Made by a program: the position numbers and the translations under genes | The notes under the pieces: model-generated | Seen by the model: the letters and a program-made list of their open reading frames with translations, nothing else | Told to the model about the DNA's origin: nothing | Databases searched by the model: none | Shown: positions 32,043 through 45,141 of the stretch, in pieces | How positions within the stretch are numbered: position 1 is the stretch's first letter | Layout of the letters: each line of letters starts with the position of its first letter | Origin: Gonapodya prolifera JEL478 | Lineage: Eukaryota > Monoblepharomycota > Monoblepharidomycetes > Monoblepharidales > Gonapodyaceae | Assembly (NCBI GenBank): GCA_001574975.1 | Contig: KQ965793.1 | Location: forward strand, 21,294-85,293 | Direction: 5' to 3' | Length of the DNA: 64,000 nt

Positions 32043-34089
32043 AACTGACAGATGATATCACTCTTTGAGTCCAATTTGGGGGATGCAGGTGGCGCGTTTA
32101 CTTGCATTGATCAGAGAATGGGGGAAGCAAAAGAAAGGTCATTCTCCACTGAAAAGTTGACATCATATAATTATGAACATTCCATTGATTCTCCAATGTT
32201 GCAAGGTATCTTATTACACAAAAGATTGCAGAAGGTACTGCATGGAGGCTAATTTCTCGTCGAAAGAATGACATTATTCAATCACGTCCACTCGACAAGA
32301 GCGAAATAAAGAAAACACAACTCGCCTTCCTTTGTTATCGGATTTTTTTTTTTTTTTGTTTTTTTTACCGCGCCATGTAGAGTCTCACGTTGTAACTCAT
32401 CACCTTTGCTGACTGATTCTCGTTTTCGTATTCCCTTTACCACACCACATCACCATCTCACATGATTGTCGCACCTCTCGTCCCAAGTGCCGTCTTTACC
32501 ACGACATTTATATCATTGCTACGCGGCAAGCAGGAGGAAAAATAAACAATGGCGATTATGGCAGTTCCAAGACAACTGAGAATGCATCGGAACAGATGTC
32601 ATCCACCAAAATGTTGTACACCCGACTGACCTGTGGAAGGGATGATATGGCGGTATCTTAGAAGAGTGTCATTTGTGCTGTTTTGTATGATCGTAGCCAC
32701 CGTGGGATAAGGAGTCGGCGGCCGTTGCTCGAGGGGTCCGGTTGCATCACCCCTGGGAGTGCACCACGAGCGGAAACCACGACTTGACATCATACACACT
32801 GGCGGCCAGGCTCATCGCGTCCCCATTCGGTCCCGCCCCTTCCTGCCCGTTGGGCATACCACAAAAAAGCGGGACCCTCCGCAGACCTGCATATGCATTC
32901 CGGACCTAAAGTACCTGCTGTCTCCCCAAGCAGGAGAGACACGTGCGGCCAATACAAAAGTTCGTATTTATGATAGCTTGGCTTTCGTGGAGCAAATTAT
33001 AAGATCTTGGACACACTCGTAGCCTAATGGTAGCACTTTTATCGAGTTAGAAGAATTATTTTGTCATTGAAGAAACAAAGTCCATGTTCACAGGTTACTA
33101 GCAGTACGGAAACGACCAACACAGTGTTTCAATTCGAATACAGAGAAAGAAAAGAAAAACATCTTTAGAAAAGAAAAGAATTATCTCGTGACGTCTTCCA
33201 TCTACTCCTTGCCGGTCAAAGCGTTACGGGGACCTCTTTTCATCACAAGGGACATCTTCTTAGGGAAGAGTAAAGACCAGATGAGACGAAAATAATAAAA
33301 TAACAACGTCGCCAAACCGTAGATTCTTTCTCTGCTTCAATTGGGGTGAATCTTCATGGATAATATGCTGCAAAGATCCCTTTCTGTACTCATATCAGCC
33401 ATACATGGCAAACGATATTAATACAGAAGGGAGTGCTGAAGCGAGAAACCCCGTTCTCGTGACGTCACTCAATCACTCCACACGAGCAAAAAATGTTAAA
33501 GGTAGCAAAAGCACGAGTACAAAACCTCGTTGTGGAGCATGTCGAGTCTCATTGGGCATCACCATCTGGAATTCTTGTGCCCACTAATTCGCCACGCCAT
33601 CGATATCACAGTCTTATCGACAGGCAAGTAGGGACCAAAACTATCATGGTGGCTGCGCCTAAGAACTGAGTTACTTTACTGCAGTTAGGTATCTTCCATT
33701 TTGGTCTCTCGAAAAAGCATCTTTCGATAATCCCAATTCTGCCGCACGTCCAGCTGTCCCAACATGCAGGAAAAGCACGTACGACCAAAAACTTTTAGCG
33801 GGAGCTTTGCGGATGGACCACGCCGGGGGGGTGGTGCGGTTCGCAAGCATTGCGTGTTGGGAATGAATTTGACCCACAGACACGACAAACCAGCGAGACT
33901 TGCATGTCAGAAAAAACGCCTGCATTTATCGTTTTCAAAGAAAAACCCCCACGAGAAACCATTTTTATCTTTCCCTTATTTTTACCCCTCAACCACCACC
34001 ACACAACCCACTGCCTTCCTCCCAGAACTCCTCCATGGACAAGCCTCTTTCCCCTTTCGCCCCTTCCTCCTTCATCCACAATCTCACCC
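32043..34089. other. AT-richer stretch without a recognisable gene
   Basis: About 2 kb downstream of RNPS1 with only short frames. It contains a T-tract and a tRNA-like D-arm fragment near 33017 that lacks the rest of a tRNA. No transposon ends or satellite unit were recognised. Confidence 0.45.
32343..32366. repeat. T homopolymer tract
   Basis: Fifteen T, one G, then eight T. It may be a retroposed poly(A) end read on the other strand or a simple slippage tract. No element body is attached that I can see. Confidence 0.8.
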
Positions 34090-35890
34090 TCATTTCCTCC
34101 CCCGCCTCGGCGGACTCGCGCTCCTGCTCCTAGAACTCCTCCTTGTAGACCGCGACGCCGAGCGCGACCTCGTGCGTGAGCGGGACCGAGACCGGGAGAT
34201 CGAGCGGGAGAGCGAACGGGAGTAGGAGCTGGTGTGTGTCACGCGGAGGGGTGACGGGGAAAGGGGTGTGGTGAGCGCTTGTTGGAGGACACCCGGAACG
34301 CCAGAACTCACCGGCTACTCCGACTCGGGCTCCTTCCCCTTGCTCTGCTCCTACTCCTGCTCCTGCTGCGGCTCCTACTAGGCGACCGCCTCTTCTTAAC
34401 CTCAGGCGACCGCGACCTCTTCCTTGGTACAGGCGAGCGAGACCTCCTGTCACCTCCACCTCTCCTTGGTGGCGACCGCGCCCTGCCACCACCACCACCT
34501 CCTCCTCCTCCTCCTCCACCCGAACGACCGCCACCGCCCCCGTCACGCAGAGGAGGAGAACGGTCACGGAAATCCCTCCCGCCACCGGCCCTGGGGGGAT
34601 CAACCCTCCTCCCCCCACCCTGGTTCCTGAACCGATCCGCCCCCGGACTCCTCGTACGGCCCATGTACGGCTCCAGGGGTCCCCTTCCGCGTGGTCCCGC
34701 CCTATCCGGCCCACCGCCCCTCGGCCTGTCGCGATCACTCCACGACGGTGCGCCGGGGTGTGCGTACCTATCGTACCTGTCACTCAGTCTTCCCTCTCCC
34801 GTTGGCCTATCCACCCTTATATCTCTTTCTCTCTCCGGGCGCGCAGGTTTTGGGCGGCGGTCCTCCTCCCTGGCCGTCGGCCTGTACTCTGACCCGGTGC
34901 GCATAATCGAGCACGTGATGGTCGTGCCGTCGATCTGCCCGCGGTCCATGTGCAGCACGGCCGCGCGGGCTTGAGAGGGGGTGGTGAAGGTGAGGTAGGC
35001 GAAGCCGCGGTTGATGGGGACTGGTGGGTGTGAAGAGGAAGGGAGGAATCGGATTGTGTGAGAAGGACGAGAGAGAAGTTGCTGTGACCCCCCGCGGATC
35101 ATTCGCGCTTCGCGCAGACCATTCGCCACCGGCGGACGCCTCGGTCAGCGCTTTGCGGAGCTTAAGCCTCGGGTTCGCTGCACTCGCATGTCGCAACTCC
35201 GGCCTGCTGTGCTCGTAGGCCTCCGTCGCTCGACCCCGAACACTCACATTTCCCCCTATTCATCGGCATCTCGACCCCCTCCACCTCCCCATAGAACCCA
35301 AAAATTTCCTTGAGATGGTCCTCTGTCACATTCTTTGAAATCTTGTTGACGAGCACGCGGGCCGAGGACTGGTCAATATCTGCGAGGGGGTCCTTGTCCT
35401 TGTCCTTCCCAGCGAGAGGGGGCGAAGAAGCAGAGGCGCGCTTTGGGTCGTCGTCCTTGTATTTGCGGTCGGGCGAGCGGGAGCGGGAGCGGGAGTAGGA
35501 GCTGTGCAAGGGAGGGGGTGGAAGGAGTGAGTGAGAGGGTGGGAGTGGGAACCACAGGTTGGGCAGAAACGGAAATCAGGGAGCGAGACTTACGAGTGCC
35601 GAGGGGACCGCGAGCGGGACCGCGAGCGGGACCGTGAGCGTGAGCGAGATGCCGAGCGACTGGGAGTTGAGATTCGCGAGCGAGAGAACGTGAGATGGAC
35701 AACGCCGCGTCAGAAAATGGGCCCGAAAACAGCGACATCGGGCAGAACACACGGAAAGCAGGAACCCGGTCCCGCAATTCCACCCCCCACCACGCACGCA
35801 CCCGCGCGAACCCGACCTTGACCGCGACCGCGACGCAGACCGCGAACGGGAGCGCGTGTCNGCGTCCATGGGGTCTGCCGCGTCTGCCAT
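34090..35890 (-). CDS. RNPS1: RNPS1-type RS/RRM splicing factor
   Basis: Nuclear RNA-binding protein of the RNPS1 class, part of the exon-junction/ASAP complexes in animals and plants. Exon 1 from ATG 35890 reads MADAADPMDADTRSRSRS (an ambiguous base at 35861 lies in a GCN Ala codon and is harmless). Two exons add Arg-Ser runs, the second continuing YSRSRSRSPDRKYKDDD. The RRM is split by an intron: RVLVNKISKNVTEDHLKEIF then VPINRGFAYLTF, with MDRGQIDGTTITCSIM closing the domain, including the HMDxGQIDG signature of RNPS1. Downstream come Arg/Asp/Gly-rich sequence, a poly-Gly run (about 34490-34545), then PRKRSRSPEVKKRRSPSRS and a final RS exon ending PPRRGRK at 34090. The acidic/RS layout (RS before and after one RRM) matches the family. 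Confidence 0.88.
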
Positions 35891-36078
35891 TGCGCTGTCT
35901 CACTCTGCCGACTTTGAGTGTGTGCACAAACACCGATGGCACACACCCTTTCNGGTGCACAGACCACCTGTGTGTGGCACAGCACACTCCCTCTGCCAGC
36001 GCACCCACCTCGGCACCATCATTCGCCTTCCCTCCATCTCTCCTCCCCCACCGCTCACACACGCGTGGCACCGACACA
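35891..36078. promoter_or_regulatory. Shared divergent promoter interval of RNPS1 and TRAP alpha genes
   Basis: Only 188 bases separate the two start codons, which face away from each other, so promoters must overlap or be shared. No TATA box was seen. One ambiguous base lies at 35953. CA/TG-rich sequence fills the interval. Confidence 0.55.
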
Positions 36079-38755
36079 ATGCGCACGAATCGAGCGTGGA
36101 TGCTGATGGTCCTGGCGGTGCTGGGTCTCGTGATGTTGGGTGCAAGAGGTGAGTCGGGTGATGGGGCGTGGGGGTGCGGGGGAATGTGACGGGGGGGATT
36201 CTTGAGTGGGGGAGAAGAACGCGTGTGGTCGTGATGACATTCGTGCCCACTTCTGTCTCGTGGCGGGAAACGGTCACGGCGATTTCCGGCGAGGTTCTTG
36301 GGCGACACATTTCAATCACCACGCCGACGGGACGGGATTGGGGTGAAATCTCGACCCGTTCCTTTGCTCCATTCACGGACGCCGAAGTCTCGTCCACGGA
36401 CTGACTCCCTGCAATATTGGGCTGCCTTGTCAAATCATTCCACCTCTAACCCTCCCCTCCCCCCTCCCCCCAGTCTCGGCCCAACTCGACGACGACGATG
36501 ACACCCCCTCCGATTCCTCCTCCTCCTCTTACTCGTCCTCGTCCTCGTCCGCCGACGTGCCGTTCGGGGAAGACGCCCCCCGGTCCTTCACGAGGAACCC
36601 GGACTTGGAGTTTTATTCAGAGTTTCCTAATAATCCTTTTAATGGTACGCACGATTGGTTGGTGTGGTGGATGGATTTGGGGTTGCTGTTACTATTGCTT
36701 TGATGTTGCTTTTGCTCTTGCTTTTGCTTTTAAAAGCTCACCTGTTTCTGTTCCTGTTTCTGTTACTGCTCCTGCTCCCACTCCTACATGTCTTTGACGT
36801 CTGCCACTGCTCACGTACTTCCACTTATCCTTGTACCCTAACACCTCGCCCTCCCCAGCCCTAATCGCCTACGAACGCACACCCCTTCTCATCAACATCA
36901 CAAACTTGCACGAGTCCAAGTCCTACCGCGTCGCGGCAGCGTGGGGGCATTTGGTCAATCCGGGGAATTTCTCGCAGATTGTGCGCAATGTGAGTGGCAC
37001 GCACACTTAGTGCAATATATTCGAGGATGTGAGGCAGGAATCATTGTACTCCCCTTCTGTTGTTTGTGATGGGTATGGCAAAATGGCTCGTATCGGGAAA
37101 GAGTGTGTTTGGGAGTGCGACGGGGAGTATGAAACCGTCCAGAACGCGCATCACCGGACATGATGTGGGCGCCTCAACGATATCGCACCACCACTCTCGG
37201 TACAAATGTGCTGTTGCAGTGTGTGTCACGTCCTTACCAAGGACGCGTGCGCGTATGGATTGGAAGACGTCGTTGGGAGTTTCGGTGTGAATGGAAGTGT
37301 GGGAGAGGGTGACAGACGACTCGCTCAAGACGTGTCACCGTAGTGCAACGTGTGCACACACAGCGTCACCCAAACACGGTGCAAGATTGGCGGAGTTGCG
37401 GCGTCTCCTCTTCTCCATTGGAGAGATTTGTACACATGTATTGTGATCGGCGATTGTGAAGTGGGAGGAGCTGAGGAAATGGCGTCACCAGTCATGGAGC
37501 ACACGCCTGTGCGACCGCGCCTCAAAAGCCGTGCAAAATATGTAACTATTCCTTCTTCCCAACCCGCCCAGCTCACAGCCCTCCCCTTGCCAACCACCCT
37601 CCCCCCCTCCACAACCACAACGCTCACATTCCCCGTCCTACCCTCCATCGACTCGCCCGACACTGCCGGTATCGACCTCGGGCTCGTTGTGCTCGTGGCG
37701 ACCGTGCCCGTTGTGGAGGGTGATAAGGAGGGAGAAGAAGCGGAGAAGGAGTGGGAAAGCCATGTGGCGTTCCAGGGTGTGGTGAGAGTGGCGGAGCAGG
37801 GGATGAGTTATTTTGGGTTGGAGATGTGAGTGTTTGTTGGTGGGGGTGGGGGTTGTGAAGGATGTCGAGCCCGAAGGGCGGGATTCTGGATTTTGGAGTG
37901 AAGTGCGTGGATCCTTGCCATAACGCGTGTGGCGCACTTTATCAAGGGGAAGAGGATCGAACAACACCGCACGCTCCGACGGAAGTGTATGGTCGAATGC
38001 TCGGAAAAGGCAAACACGAAGGCGATGTGCCACGCACTGTCAGAGAGTACTGCACGTGTGCCAATGGAAATATTTGGTTGCAGCGTGGAAAGAAGAGCAT
38101 ATGAAGAGGATATACGCCAGCCATCTGTGCCGTGGAGTGTGGACTGCCCGGGCAAAGAGGCGTTTTGAGCAATCCTAATACGTGCATCATTGGAGAGTGA
38201 AGTTCACTGCTCAAAAAATAGACGAGGGAACGACAGTGAGCCACTCCAAGTGGTGGGCCTTGGAGTCGATTGGGGAGTCTGAGGGTTTGAATCCACGTCG
38301 TGCAAGTCGAGTTAGGAACTTGCCTACCTATAAAAGCCGTCATGCGACAAACTCGTAAAACAATTACTGACTCCGTTCCTTATCCCGAACATACTCCATA
38401 GGTTGCTCCTCTACGCCGTCCTTGGTGGTATCACTTACGGCCTGTTCACCATCATCAAGGAACAATTCTTCCCTGAATCCAAGGTACGTCTCCCTCTCTT
38501 CACGTTCCCGTCCCCCTCCAAAAATAACCCCAACCCCAACCCCACCTCCACACACACCAGAAACCAACCCGCGCTCCACGCACACCCCGCCCCACTGCCT
38601 CTGCGCCCGCCGAGCCTTTACCCAAACCCACGATCGAGTCCGAGTGGATCCCGCAACATGTCAAGGAGGTGCACGGTGGCGGAAAGCGCAAGGGGAAAGG
38701 GCGTGGTGAGGGTGGGAGGAGTGACAGGAGTGATAGGAGTGAGGCGGAGAAGTAG
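36079..38755 (+). CDS. TRAP alpha (translocon-associated protein, SSR1/Irc22 family)
   Basis: ER type I membrane protein that associates with the Sec61 channel. Exon 1 from ATG 36079 is a signal peptide (MRTNRAWMLMVLAVLGLVML). Exon 2 adds an acidic, Ser-rich segment (AQLDDDDDTPSDSSSS) and EFYSEFPNNPFN. The lumenal Ig-like domain continues in LIAYERTPLLINITNLHES and VAAAWGHLVNPGNFSQIVRN, then LTALPLPTTLPPSTTTTLTF and VEGDKEGEEAEKEWESHVAF. The membrane exon reads LLLYAVLGGITYGLFTIIKE. A final basic exon reads KPTRAPRTPRPTASAPAEPL, then ESEWIPQHVKEVHGGGKRKG, ending in TAG at 38755. Order and length match the family. Two introns of about 560-575 bases (36991-37550, 37827-38401) are far longer than others here. 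Confidence 0.82.
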
Positions 38756-40405
38756 AAGGGTACGATTGCGTGTGTGGGGGGCTGGTTTTGAGGGTGCGGT
38801 GATGGTGGAGGGTGGAAAGGTACAAAGGTTGTTCGGAGTTGGTGTATAGTGAAGGAAGGAAGCTTAGGGTGCATATATACATAATACGAGACAGCCAAAG
38901 ACGAATCGAACGTCATTTGATCCTAAGCGTCTATTACTTCTCAAAGCCCGCGGTCACTTGACGACGACATATTTGCAGCTGCGACGAGTTTCTGTAGTTC
39001 GGACGTTCTGACGTCAGCACCCAGAAAGCACCGCACTGCTGAGGGGAATGCAGATGCAACAGGGAAGGATGTGTTGAAAAAGGAACGATGTGTTCGGAAG
39101 TGGACTATTGCGGGACCATTCAAGAAACAAGGCCTGACGCAGCCTTGTGACTTGCGGTGCTGTGCTCGCAAAATAAAGTCGCACTGCTTGCTGTCGCCGG
39201 TTTTACTAATTGTGGATACGATTTGGATTTACGAGCGACCTTGAGCTAGACCATATCCACCATCAGAGGTCGAGATGCTGAGCTCGGAAAATGAAGGGGT
39301 GGAGGGCGCGCGGCACCCACAGCCGGAGATGGCGATATGCCTGTGACTCATGTTGCAATTAACTGGTCTACCTTTATCAGTGCGACGCGGAACTTACAGA
39401 CTCTATGACCCTCAGAACGAGCGCAAAGGGAAAACAACATGTGAGGCCGACTGCCAACCCCTCTATTGGGTGGAAGGGTGGAACGTCGCCTTTTGGGCCA
39501 CACGGGCTGAGTGATGGATTGAGCTGTGGACGAGAACCAATGTCGATTCGCCCAAAGCGTCATATCTGACGTGAGAATGTTTCGCGCACAAAACATGCAT
39601 ACTCCTTCTAGCGTTTTCTCATCTGAAACGAGCGCTGGTTTGGAGCTGTGGAGTCGGGGTCGGGTCAATGGGGACCTGAGGCGGTGGTGAGGTAGGTTGA
39701 AGAGGAATTGATGTGGTTAGAACTATGTCTCGAGGAGAGACAGCAATCTTGTGGTGGATACATTTTTCGGACAATGGTGGCATTGTACAATGTCGTCACC
39801 AAGTTTCGAATTTCGATAGCGATCAAGAACGAAGTGGGAAAATAATGGAAGAGCAGATTCATGGCTCATACATGTAATTTGATCTAACCAATAATGATGA
39901 AGCGAGACCAGGTGCACATTTGGAGACGACGGGTGCCTTAGGATTCAGTGATATTCTTGCTGCGATGACACATCATCACCATTTATAACACTGTTCCGTC
40001 AAAACTGGTTATTTAATTGCGTGTAGCTTTCCTTTGGTAGAAGAAATGGCCGTTTTTGAGGTGAAATTTTAGGTAACGTACTCAGCAAAAAATGATTGGA
40101 GAGGGAAAAAGCCGGATGAACATTCATAAGGAGCAGCTTGTCAGTTCTGAATCAATATTTTAGAGTGCAAGGATTGTAAGGATATGAATCTGGATTGAAC
40201 ATATTTTGTTTCTGATCCGTACCTTCACATACGGCAAAATAAGTACCGCAGCCGTTTCTGAAGTTTGTTTGGTCACGTCGATCCTTGTAATGATTTCCCT
40301 GCGCCCACATTTGCAGTTAATAAATAACAGAGAGAAAGCTGTGCTTTATGACAATTTCACTTGATTAAATTTTCTCTGTTCTTGCTTCTTCGAGTCGAAA
40401 AACGG
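38756..40405. other. Stretch without a recognisable gene
   Basis: Only short frames. The minus-strand frame ending at 38941 (SELQKLVAAANMSSSSDRGL) has coding-like composition but no family or start. 39950-40380 is AT-rich and looks non-coding, and probably contains 3' sequence of the Cys-rich membrane protein gene. Confidence 0.4.
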
Positions 40406-42350
40406 TCACATGACCGTCAGACCTCCCTGGAAGCTCTCTCCTTTGTCATGAACTCTTTTCCTCCCATTATGCTCCATCAAGACCGTATCCTGACTCAAAC
40501 TCTCACCATCCCTTCTCTGCGAGGCATCACTTCCTAGCTTCCCATTCCCGTCCCACGACGGCGCCATTCCGCCACTGTACAACGCCCCGCTGCTATAAAG
40601 TGGGACCTGGTTATCGTTTTTGCTTGTAGAGTAGTTGCTCGTGAGAGGGGCAGAACCCTGGCCGGTCTCACGACCATGAGAGATCACGCCCGCAGTGACC
40701 AAGTAGGCGCGGGACTCGATGCGGTGGGCAGATTGGTTGAAGGAGGGGATGACGTCTGCGAGGCGGACAACGTCGCCGGTTGTGAAAGGATGTTCATACG
40801 TAGTCGGTAAACCGAGGGGACAAATAATCGAAGCACGGCAACTTACAGAGGTCTGAAATCAACGTTCGGGGAAAGAAAGTGAAAATCAGATTTGCTGTGT
40901 CGCACACGAAGAAAATAGGACTCACAGTAGTTTTCGATGCCGACGTCGCAATTCTCATGTCAGCAGGCTCACGTGAGGCTGATGGCCGGGTGGATTAGTG
41001 CAAAAGCGCGGGTATGATCAGTATTTCCAGCGTGTCAATCATACAATAAAATTGCATCTCGAACATCACTTGCACTCACCGACACGACACTATTCTGGAC
41101 ACCCGACGTCGTCGTCGTACTCGTACCATTCTCCGATCCCAACAAAAGAGCGTCGCTGATTGGGAGAGACGCGGAGGCGGCTGCGAGGTTTGGTGCAGGT
41201 GGAGGACCAGGGCCGAGGACGGCGGAGCTACATACATAACAAAAATGAGTGCCGATGTGGCGATTCTAAAGCAGAAAAAAAAGCGAACCTGGTTCCGGTG
41301 GGCGAGCTTGGTGGGTCTGGAAGCGCGGGGGAGGGGTACTTGAGTTTCTTTCGGTTGTTGCCGCTTCAGACTGTGGCGTCGAGTGAGACAAAGTATGAGC
41401 ACACCGCTCAGAAACAGACACAAAAGAAATCTACCTTCGACGACGAAGAAACGTCGCCGCCCCGACAATAGCAAGCAGTGCCACTCCCCCCGAGACACCA
41501 CCCGCAATGGCCCCGACGGCGGTAGACGAGATGTCGACGACTGCTGCAACGAGGGGAGACATGGCGGTGGCGGTGGCGGTTGGAAAAAAGTGGTGGGCGA
41601 AGTGGTTAAGGCGGTGGGTGGGTTTGAAATGGTTGAGGTTGTGGAAGAGGGTGGGATGTTGTGGAGACGGTGCTGGTGCTGTCTGCGAGCAGCACGCGGT
41701 GTTTGACTGGCAGGGAACTTGGCCTGACGGGCAGGTGCATGTCTGCGCGGTGTTGTCGCAGGTGAAGGGAGGAAGGCAGGCGGTTCCGTAGATGTTGCTT
41801 TGCGTTGTGAGGCAGGTACCACCGTATGGACTGCAGCACCAAACGCCGCCATTAAAATCACAGGGGGAGTAAGGGGGTCGCATTCTGCAGTGAAGAACAA
41901 GGATGGATGACGCGACAACGCAATCTCTCGAGACAATAACTAAAGCATTGACGGGCAATTGCGACTCATCCGAGCGATCGTCCATATCTCCCGTCGCAGA
42001 AAGACTAACGGAATGCACAAAACCCATGAAGACAGACCAGGGAACCTCCTGCAACTCTATTTACTCCACGGATGTTCCCACAGCTGGCGCAGTTTCTTAC
42101 CTAAATTCAGCAGAGTATTCAATGGAGTCAGATAGGGTCTGAGTGACGACGAACCACGTGAAAGAGAGAAACGTACATTATTGTCGAGGTCCGCACATTC
42201 TCCGGTACAGTTGGCCGCCGTTCCGCCCCCACAACAAGTCTCGGTGGAAGCGCAGACCGTCTGCGGACGCTTGGATGGCAAGAAGCGGCAGCAGCAGCAG
42301 ACACAGGATGACTGGGATGCGAGGGAGTGCGAGACCGTGGGAGGGGAAAT
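40406..42350 (-). CDS. Cys-rich single-pass membrane protein
   Basis: A predicted surface protein. The 5' exon contains QTVCASTETCCGGGTAANC and CADLDNN. After an intron it continues CDFNGGVWCCSPYGGTC, then ACLPPFTCDNTAQTCTCPSG and CQSNTACCSQTA, so pairs of adjacent cysteines recur in an EGF-like or knottin-like pattern. Ser/Pro sequence leads to one membrane helix (AVGAIAGGVSGGVALLAIVG) stopped by RRRR. Cytoplasmic exons follow (LPISDALLLGSENGTSTTTT; RLADVIPSFNQSAHRIES). The last ends HDKGESFQGGLTVM at 40406. The start is not settled: a good signal peptide lies in an overlapping frame at about 42250-42330, and an upstream splice or ATG must connect them. No family name fits. Confidence 0.55.
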
Positions 42351-42640
42351 CCGGGCAACTGGAACCGCAGGCGACTCTGGCGGACACCGCGGCCACAGCT
42401 GCTGCAAACACGTGGACTCACTGCAACGGCCGCCATTCTCCCGTCGCGGATCCGAAGCCACCTGCTGCGGTCACCATTCTCGCTCATATATTCTCTCTCA
42501 TTATTCATTACTCGTGCGCTGAAGCAGTGTACATAATATTACATCACATTAATAATGAGCAAAAGTTACTAAATCATACGGTGCAGCCCATGGCACACCC
42601 CTCCCACCGCACACGCCGACCTCCCATCCCAACAGCCATC

Positions 42641-44768
42641 TCACGCCGCAACACCTGCCCCCATCCTGCCCATCCACCCCTGCGCCACCGCCCCTCTGAC
42701 CCTTGCCTGCGTTCCACCAAGCAGACTCCGCACCCCCCCATCCCACCTCGCCAGCTCCGCCTCCCACTCGTCCAGCTCCCTGTTCAAGTCGGCGTCTAGG
42801 TTGTTCTCCAGGTCGGGCGCGAGCGAGGATAGCGTGGAGCGGCGGGCGCGTTCACGGATGATGCGTCGGTGGAGCACGTACAGAAGGCGGTTTGGGTTGG
42901 GGATGGAAGCGGGAGACGGGAGAGGTGGGAGGGAGGGGCCTTGCGGTGTGGTCGTAGTCGTGCCGCTTATTGAAGCGTTGCCGGTCGGGGGAGGAGCAGG
43001 TGCGGGCGCAAGGTCGGAGTTGTCGACTGCATCGGCCGACTGCTGGACCACCACGGTGGAAGGATTCTCTCCGACAAGAGCCGGGGGCGTACCCGCCACC
43101 ACGGCCATCTCTCCATCTCCCTCCTGTCGGCGGCTCGCCATCAGAGTCATTTCCTGCTCCGTCGTCACCGTCCGCCTCATTTGCCTCCTCGCCCCACCTA
43201 ATCGCGAAAGCCACGTGGGTACTCTTACGCATCCGATACCCCTTCCCCGCGCCTCTTCCACACCCTCTCCCTCCCCATCCACAGCAGTCCCGCCAACGCC
43301 CCAACGGTCCCTGACCCACTCGCCCTCGGGCGTGTAATCCTCCCTGCACACGGGACACACGCCCCTCTTTGTCGTGAGCCACTCATCGACGCATGTTTGG
43401 TGGTACGCGTGCCCGCATGGTAGAGTCCGCATTAGGGTTGTCGGGGTGTACGGGTCGAGGCAGATGGGGCACGACGCGGTGTCCGTGTCTTCCTCCGCCC
43501 CCGCCACAGGCGCCGGCGCCGCAACACCTGCACGTGCGACACTGTGGCCGGTCGACTTGCCCTTCGGCGGTCCCTCCCCCCAGGTCCACGCGTCGCATTC
43601 GGGTGCTTTGAGGACCCTCGGGTCGACCGTTCGGGAATCGCGGTCCAGGACCGTGTTGTGCACGAGCGAGGCGTACAGTGCGGGGTGGGTTGTGCGGAGA
43701 GTGGAGAGGCGGGCGAGTTGGCGGATTAGCATGACCTGAATGGTGAGACGACAGTGAGCCGGGGGTGTAGAGTGAGGAAGCAAAGCACCCAGAGCACCTC
43801 CAGACTCACTCGCCGTCTCCTCGCGATCCAAAAGTACACAATCGACCCAACCACCAAGACACCAAACACCACCACCACGTTTGTCACAATCGTTGTTCTG
43901 TACTGATCCGACACCGCGCCAATACTCTTCCCCCCCGCCGTGACCAGGATGACGTATCCGTCGGGGGACCTCGTCTGGGTCGACACGCCAAAGAGCGAGT
44001 AACGGTACGCGATGCTGTTGGCCACGCTCGAGTCCACCCAGAACAGGGGCTTTTGGACGGGGGAGGAGATGTTGTTGAGTGCGGTCGGTGCCAGCGTTCC
44101 GTTAGACAAGCCTTGGAGCTTGCTAGGGGAGAACATCATCGGGCCGCGCAGGGCGGCGGCGGTCGTCCACGTTGCGGACGTGATAATGTCGTCGAGGGAA
44201 GTTGGGAACGCCGGGTTCGTGAGGATCACTGCCGCGACGGTATCGAGGCTCAGCAGCACCGGAAGCGCCGCCACGAGCGTCCCGGACCCGCCAAGGTCGG
44301 CGCACGTGTCGGCGCGGACGACCACGATGAAGGGGAAGCCGTTGAAAAATGGTGTTCCGAGCGGCGGGAGGTCCCCCAATGTGTCGTTGCAGGTGGGCGA
44401 GTAGGCGACGTACTGCATTTGCAGCCCCCCAGGCGGTACGGGTGGGGAGCGGGAGAGGAGGCGGAAGAATGAGGGTGTGATGGTTGTTGTGGATTGGAGG
44501 GAGAGGAAGGAGGAGGAGACTTTGATAGCGTCTTGGGGCGGGAAAGGTGGGTGAGGAGGCGTGTAAGATGGTCAACGAGGGCGGGTAGAAAGCGTGGAAT
44601 ATAGGTTGGTGTAACGATTTATACACCGCACTTACCTGCGATTAACGTTTGCGCATCCCCGGCTGGAGGAGGCGGTGATTGGCACACCGCAAATGTGGAG
44701 AGTAAGAGAAAGAAAAACGGGGAGAGGAGCGCGGTTGGTTTCCGCGTGATGTGTCGATGGCGATGCAT
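42641..44768 (-). CDS. PA-TM-RING E3 ubiquitin ligase
   Basis: Endomembrane ubiquitin ligase of the RNF13/GRAIL architecture. Exon 1 from ATG 44768 encodes a basic leader and signal peptide (LLSPFFFLLLSTFAVCQ). Exon 2 holds the lumenal protease-associated domain (MQYVAYSPTCNDTLGDLPPL, FIVVVRADTCADLGG, VAAVILTNPAFP). A membrane helix follows (VVVVFGVLVVGSIVYFWIA) with RRRR after it. The intron donor GTGAGTCTGG and an acceptor just upstream of VMLIRQLARLS join this to the cytosolic part, which carries a RING-H2 finger: CPICLDPY, LPCGHAYHQTCVDEW, CPVC. A long disordered tail ends AQGWMGRMGAGVAA at 42641. All zinc ligands are present. Four exons or fewer are needed. Confidence 0.88.
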
Positions 44769-45141
44769 TGTCTGTCTCCCAAGTCCAGTTGTGAAGAGGG
44801 CAGTGGAAGCGGGCGGAAGGCGCCGTGTGATGGAGAACGGGGGAAGAACGGAAACGGGAAGGAGACGCGGGTTTGAGATCGGAGTGGGGATTGCGGAAGT
44901 GGGTTTGATCGTTGCGGAAACTGTTGCCTCAGATAAAGGGACGTCGGGCATCACCCTTCGGCTTCGAAAGTTACGTCATCGTGGCGTACGTCGACAATGA
45001 AGCCGGAGTCTCCGACTGTCGTCTCTAGTGCCGAAATTTCAAGCTGGTTGTAAGCCGCTGGTGTGATGAAAGACCGGATGCTAAGAGTTAATTCGAACGA
45101 GAGAATATTTAGCTGAAATGTCCATGGTATCGCATAGAATC
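44769..45141. other. Intergenic interval
   Basis: Upstream side of the PA-TM-RING gene. Contains no recognised gene or repeat. Confidence 0.4.

Noticed and set aside
33015-33050. tRNA-like D-arm (TAGCCTAATGGTAGCA)
   Set aside because: No matching acceptor stem, anticodon stem or T-loop at the right distances.
34490-34545. CCT/CCA-rich tract as a microsatellite locus
   Set aside because: It encodes the poly-Gly run of the RNPS1 tail in frame, so it is treated as coding low complexity.
38265-38300. T-loop-like GGTTTGAATCC inside a TRAP alpha intron
   Set aside because: The 5-base T-stem does not pair and the cloverleaf cannot be completed.
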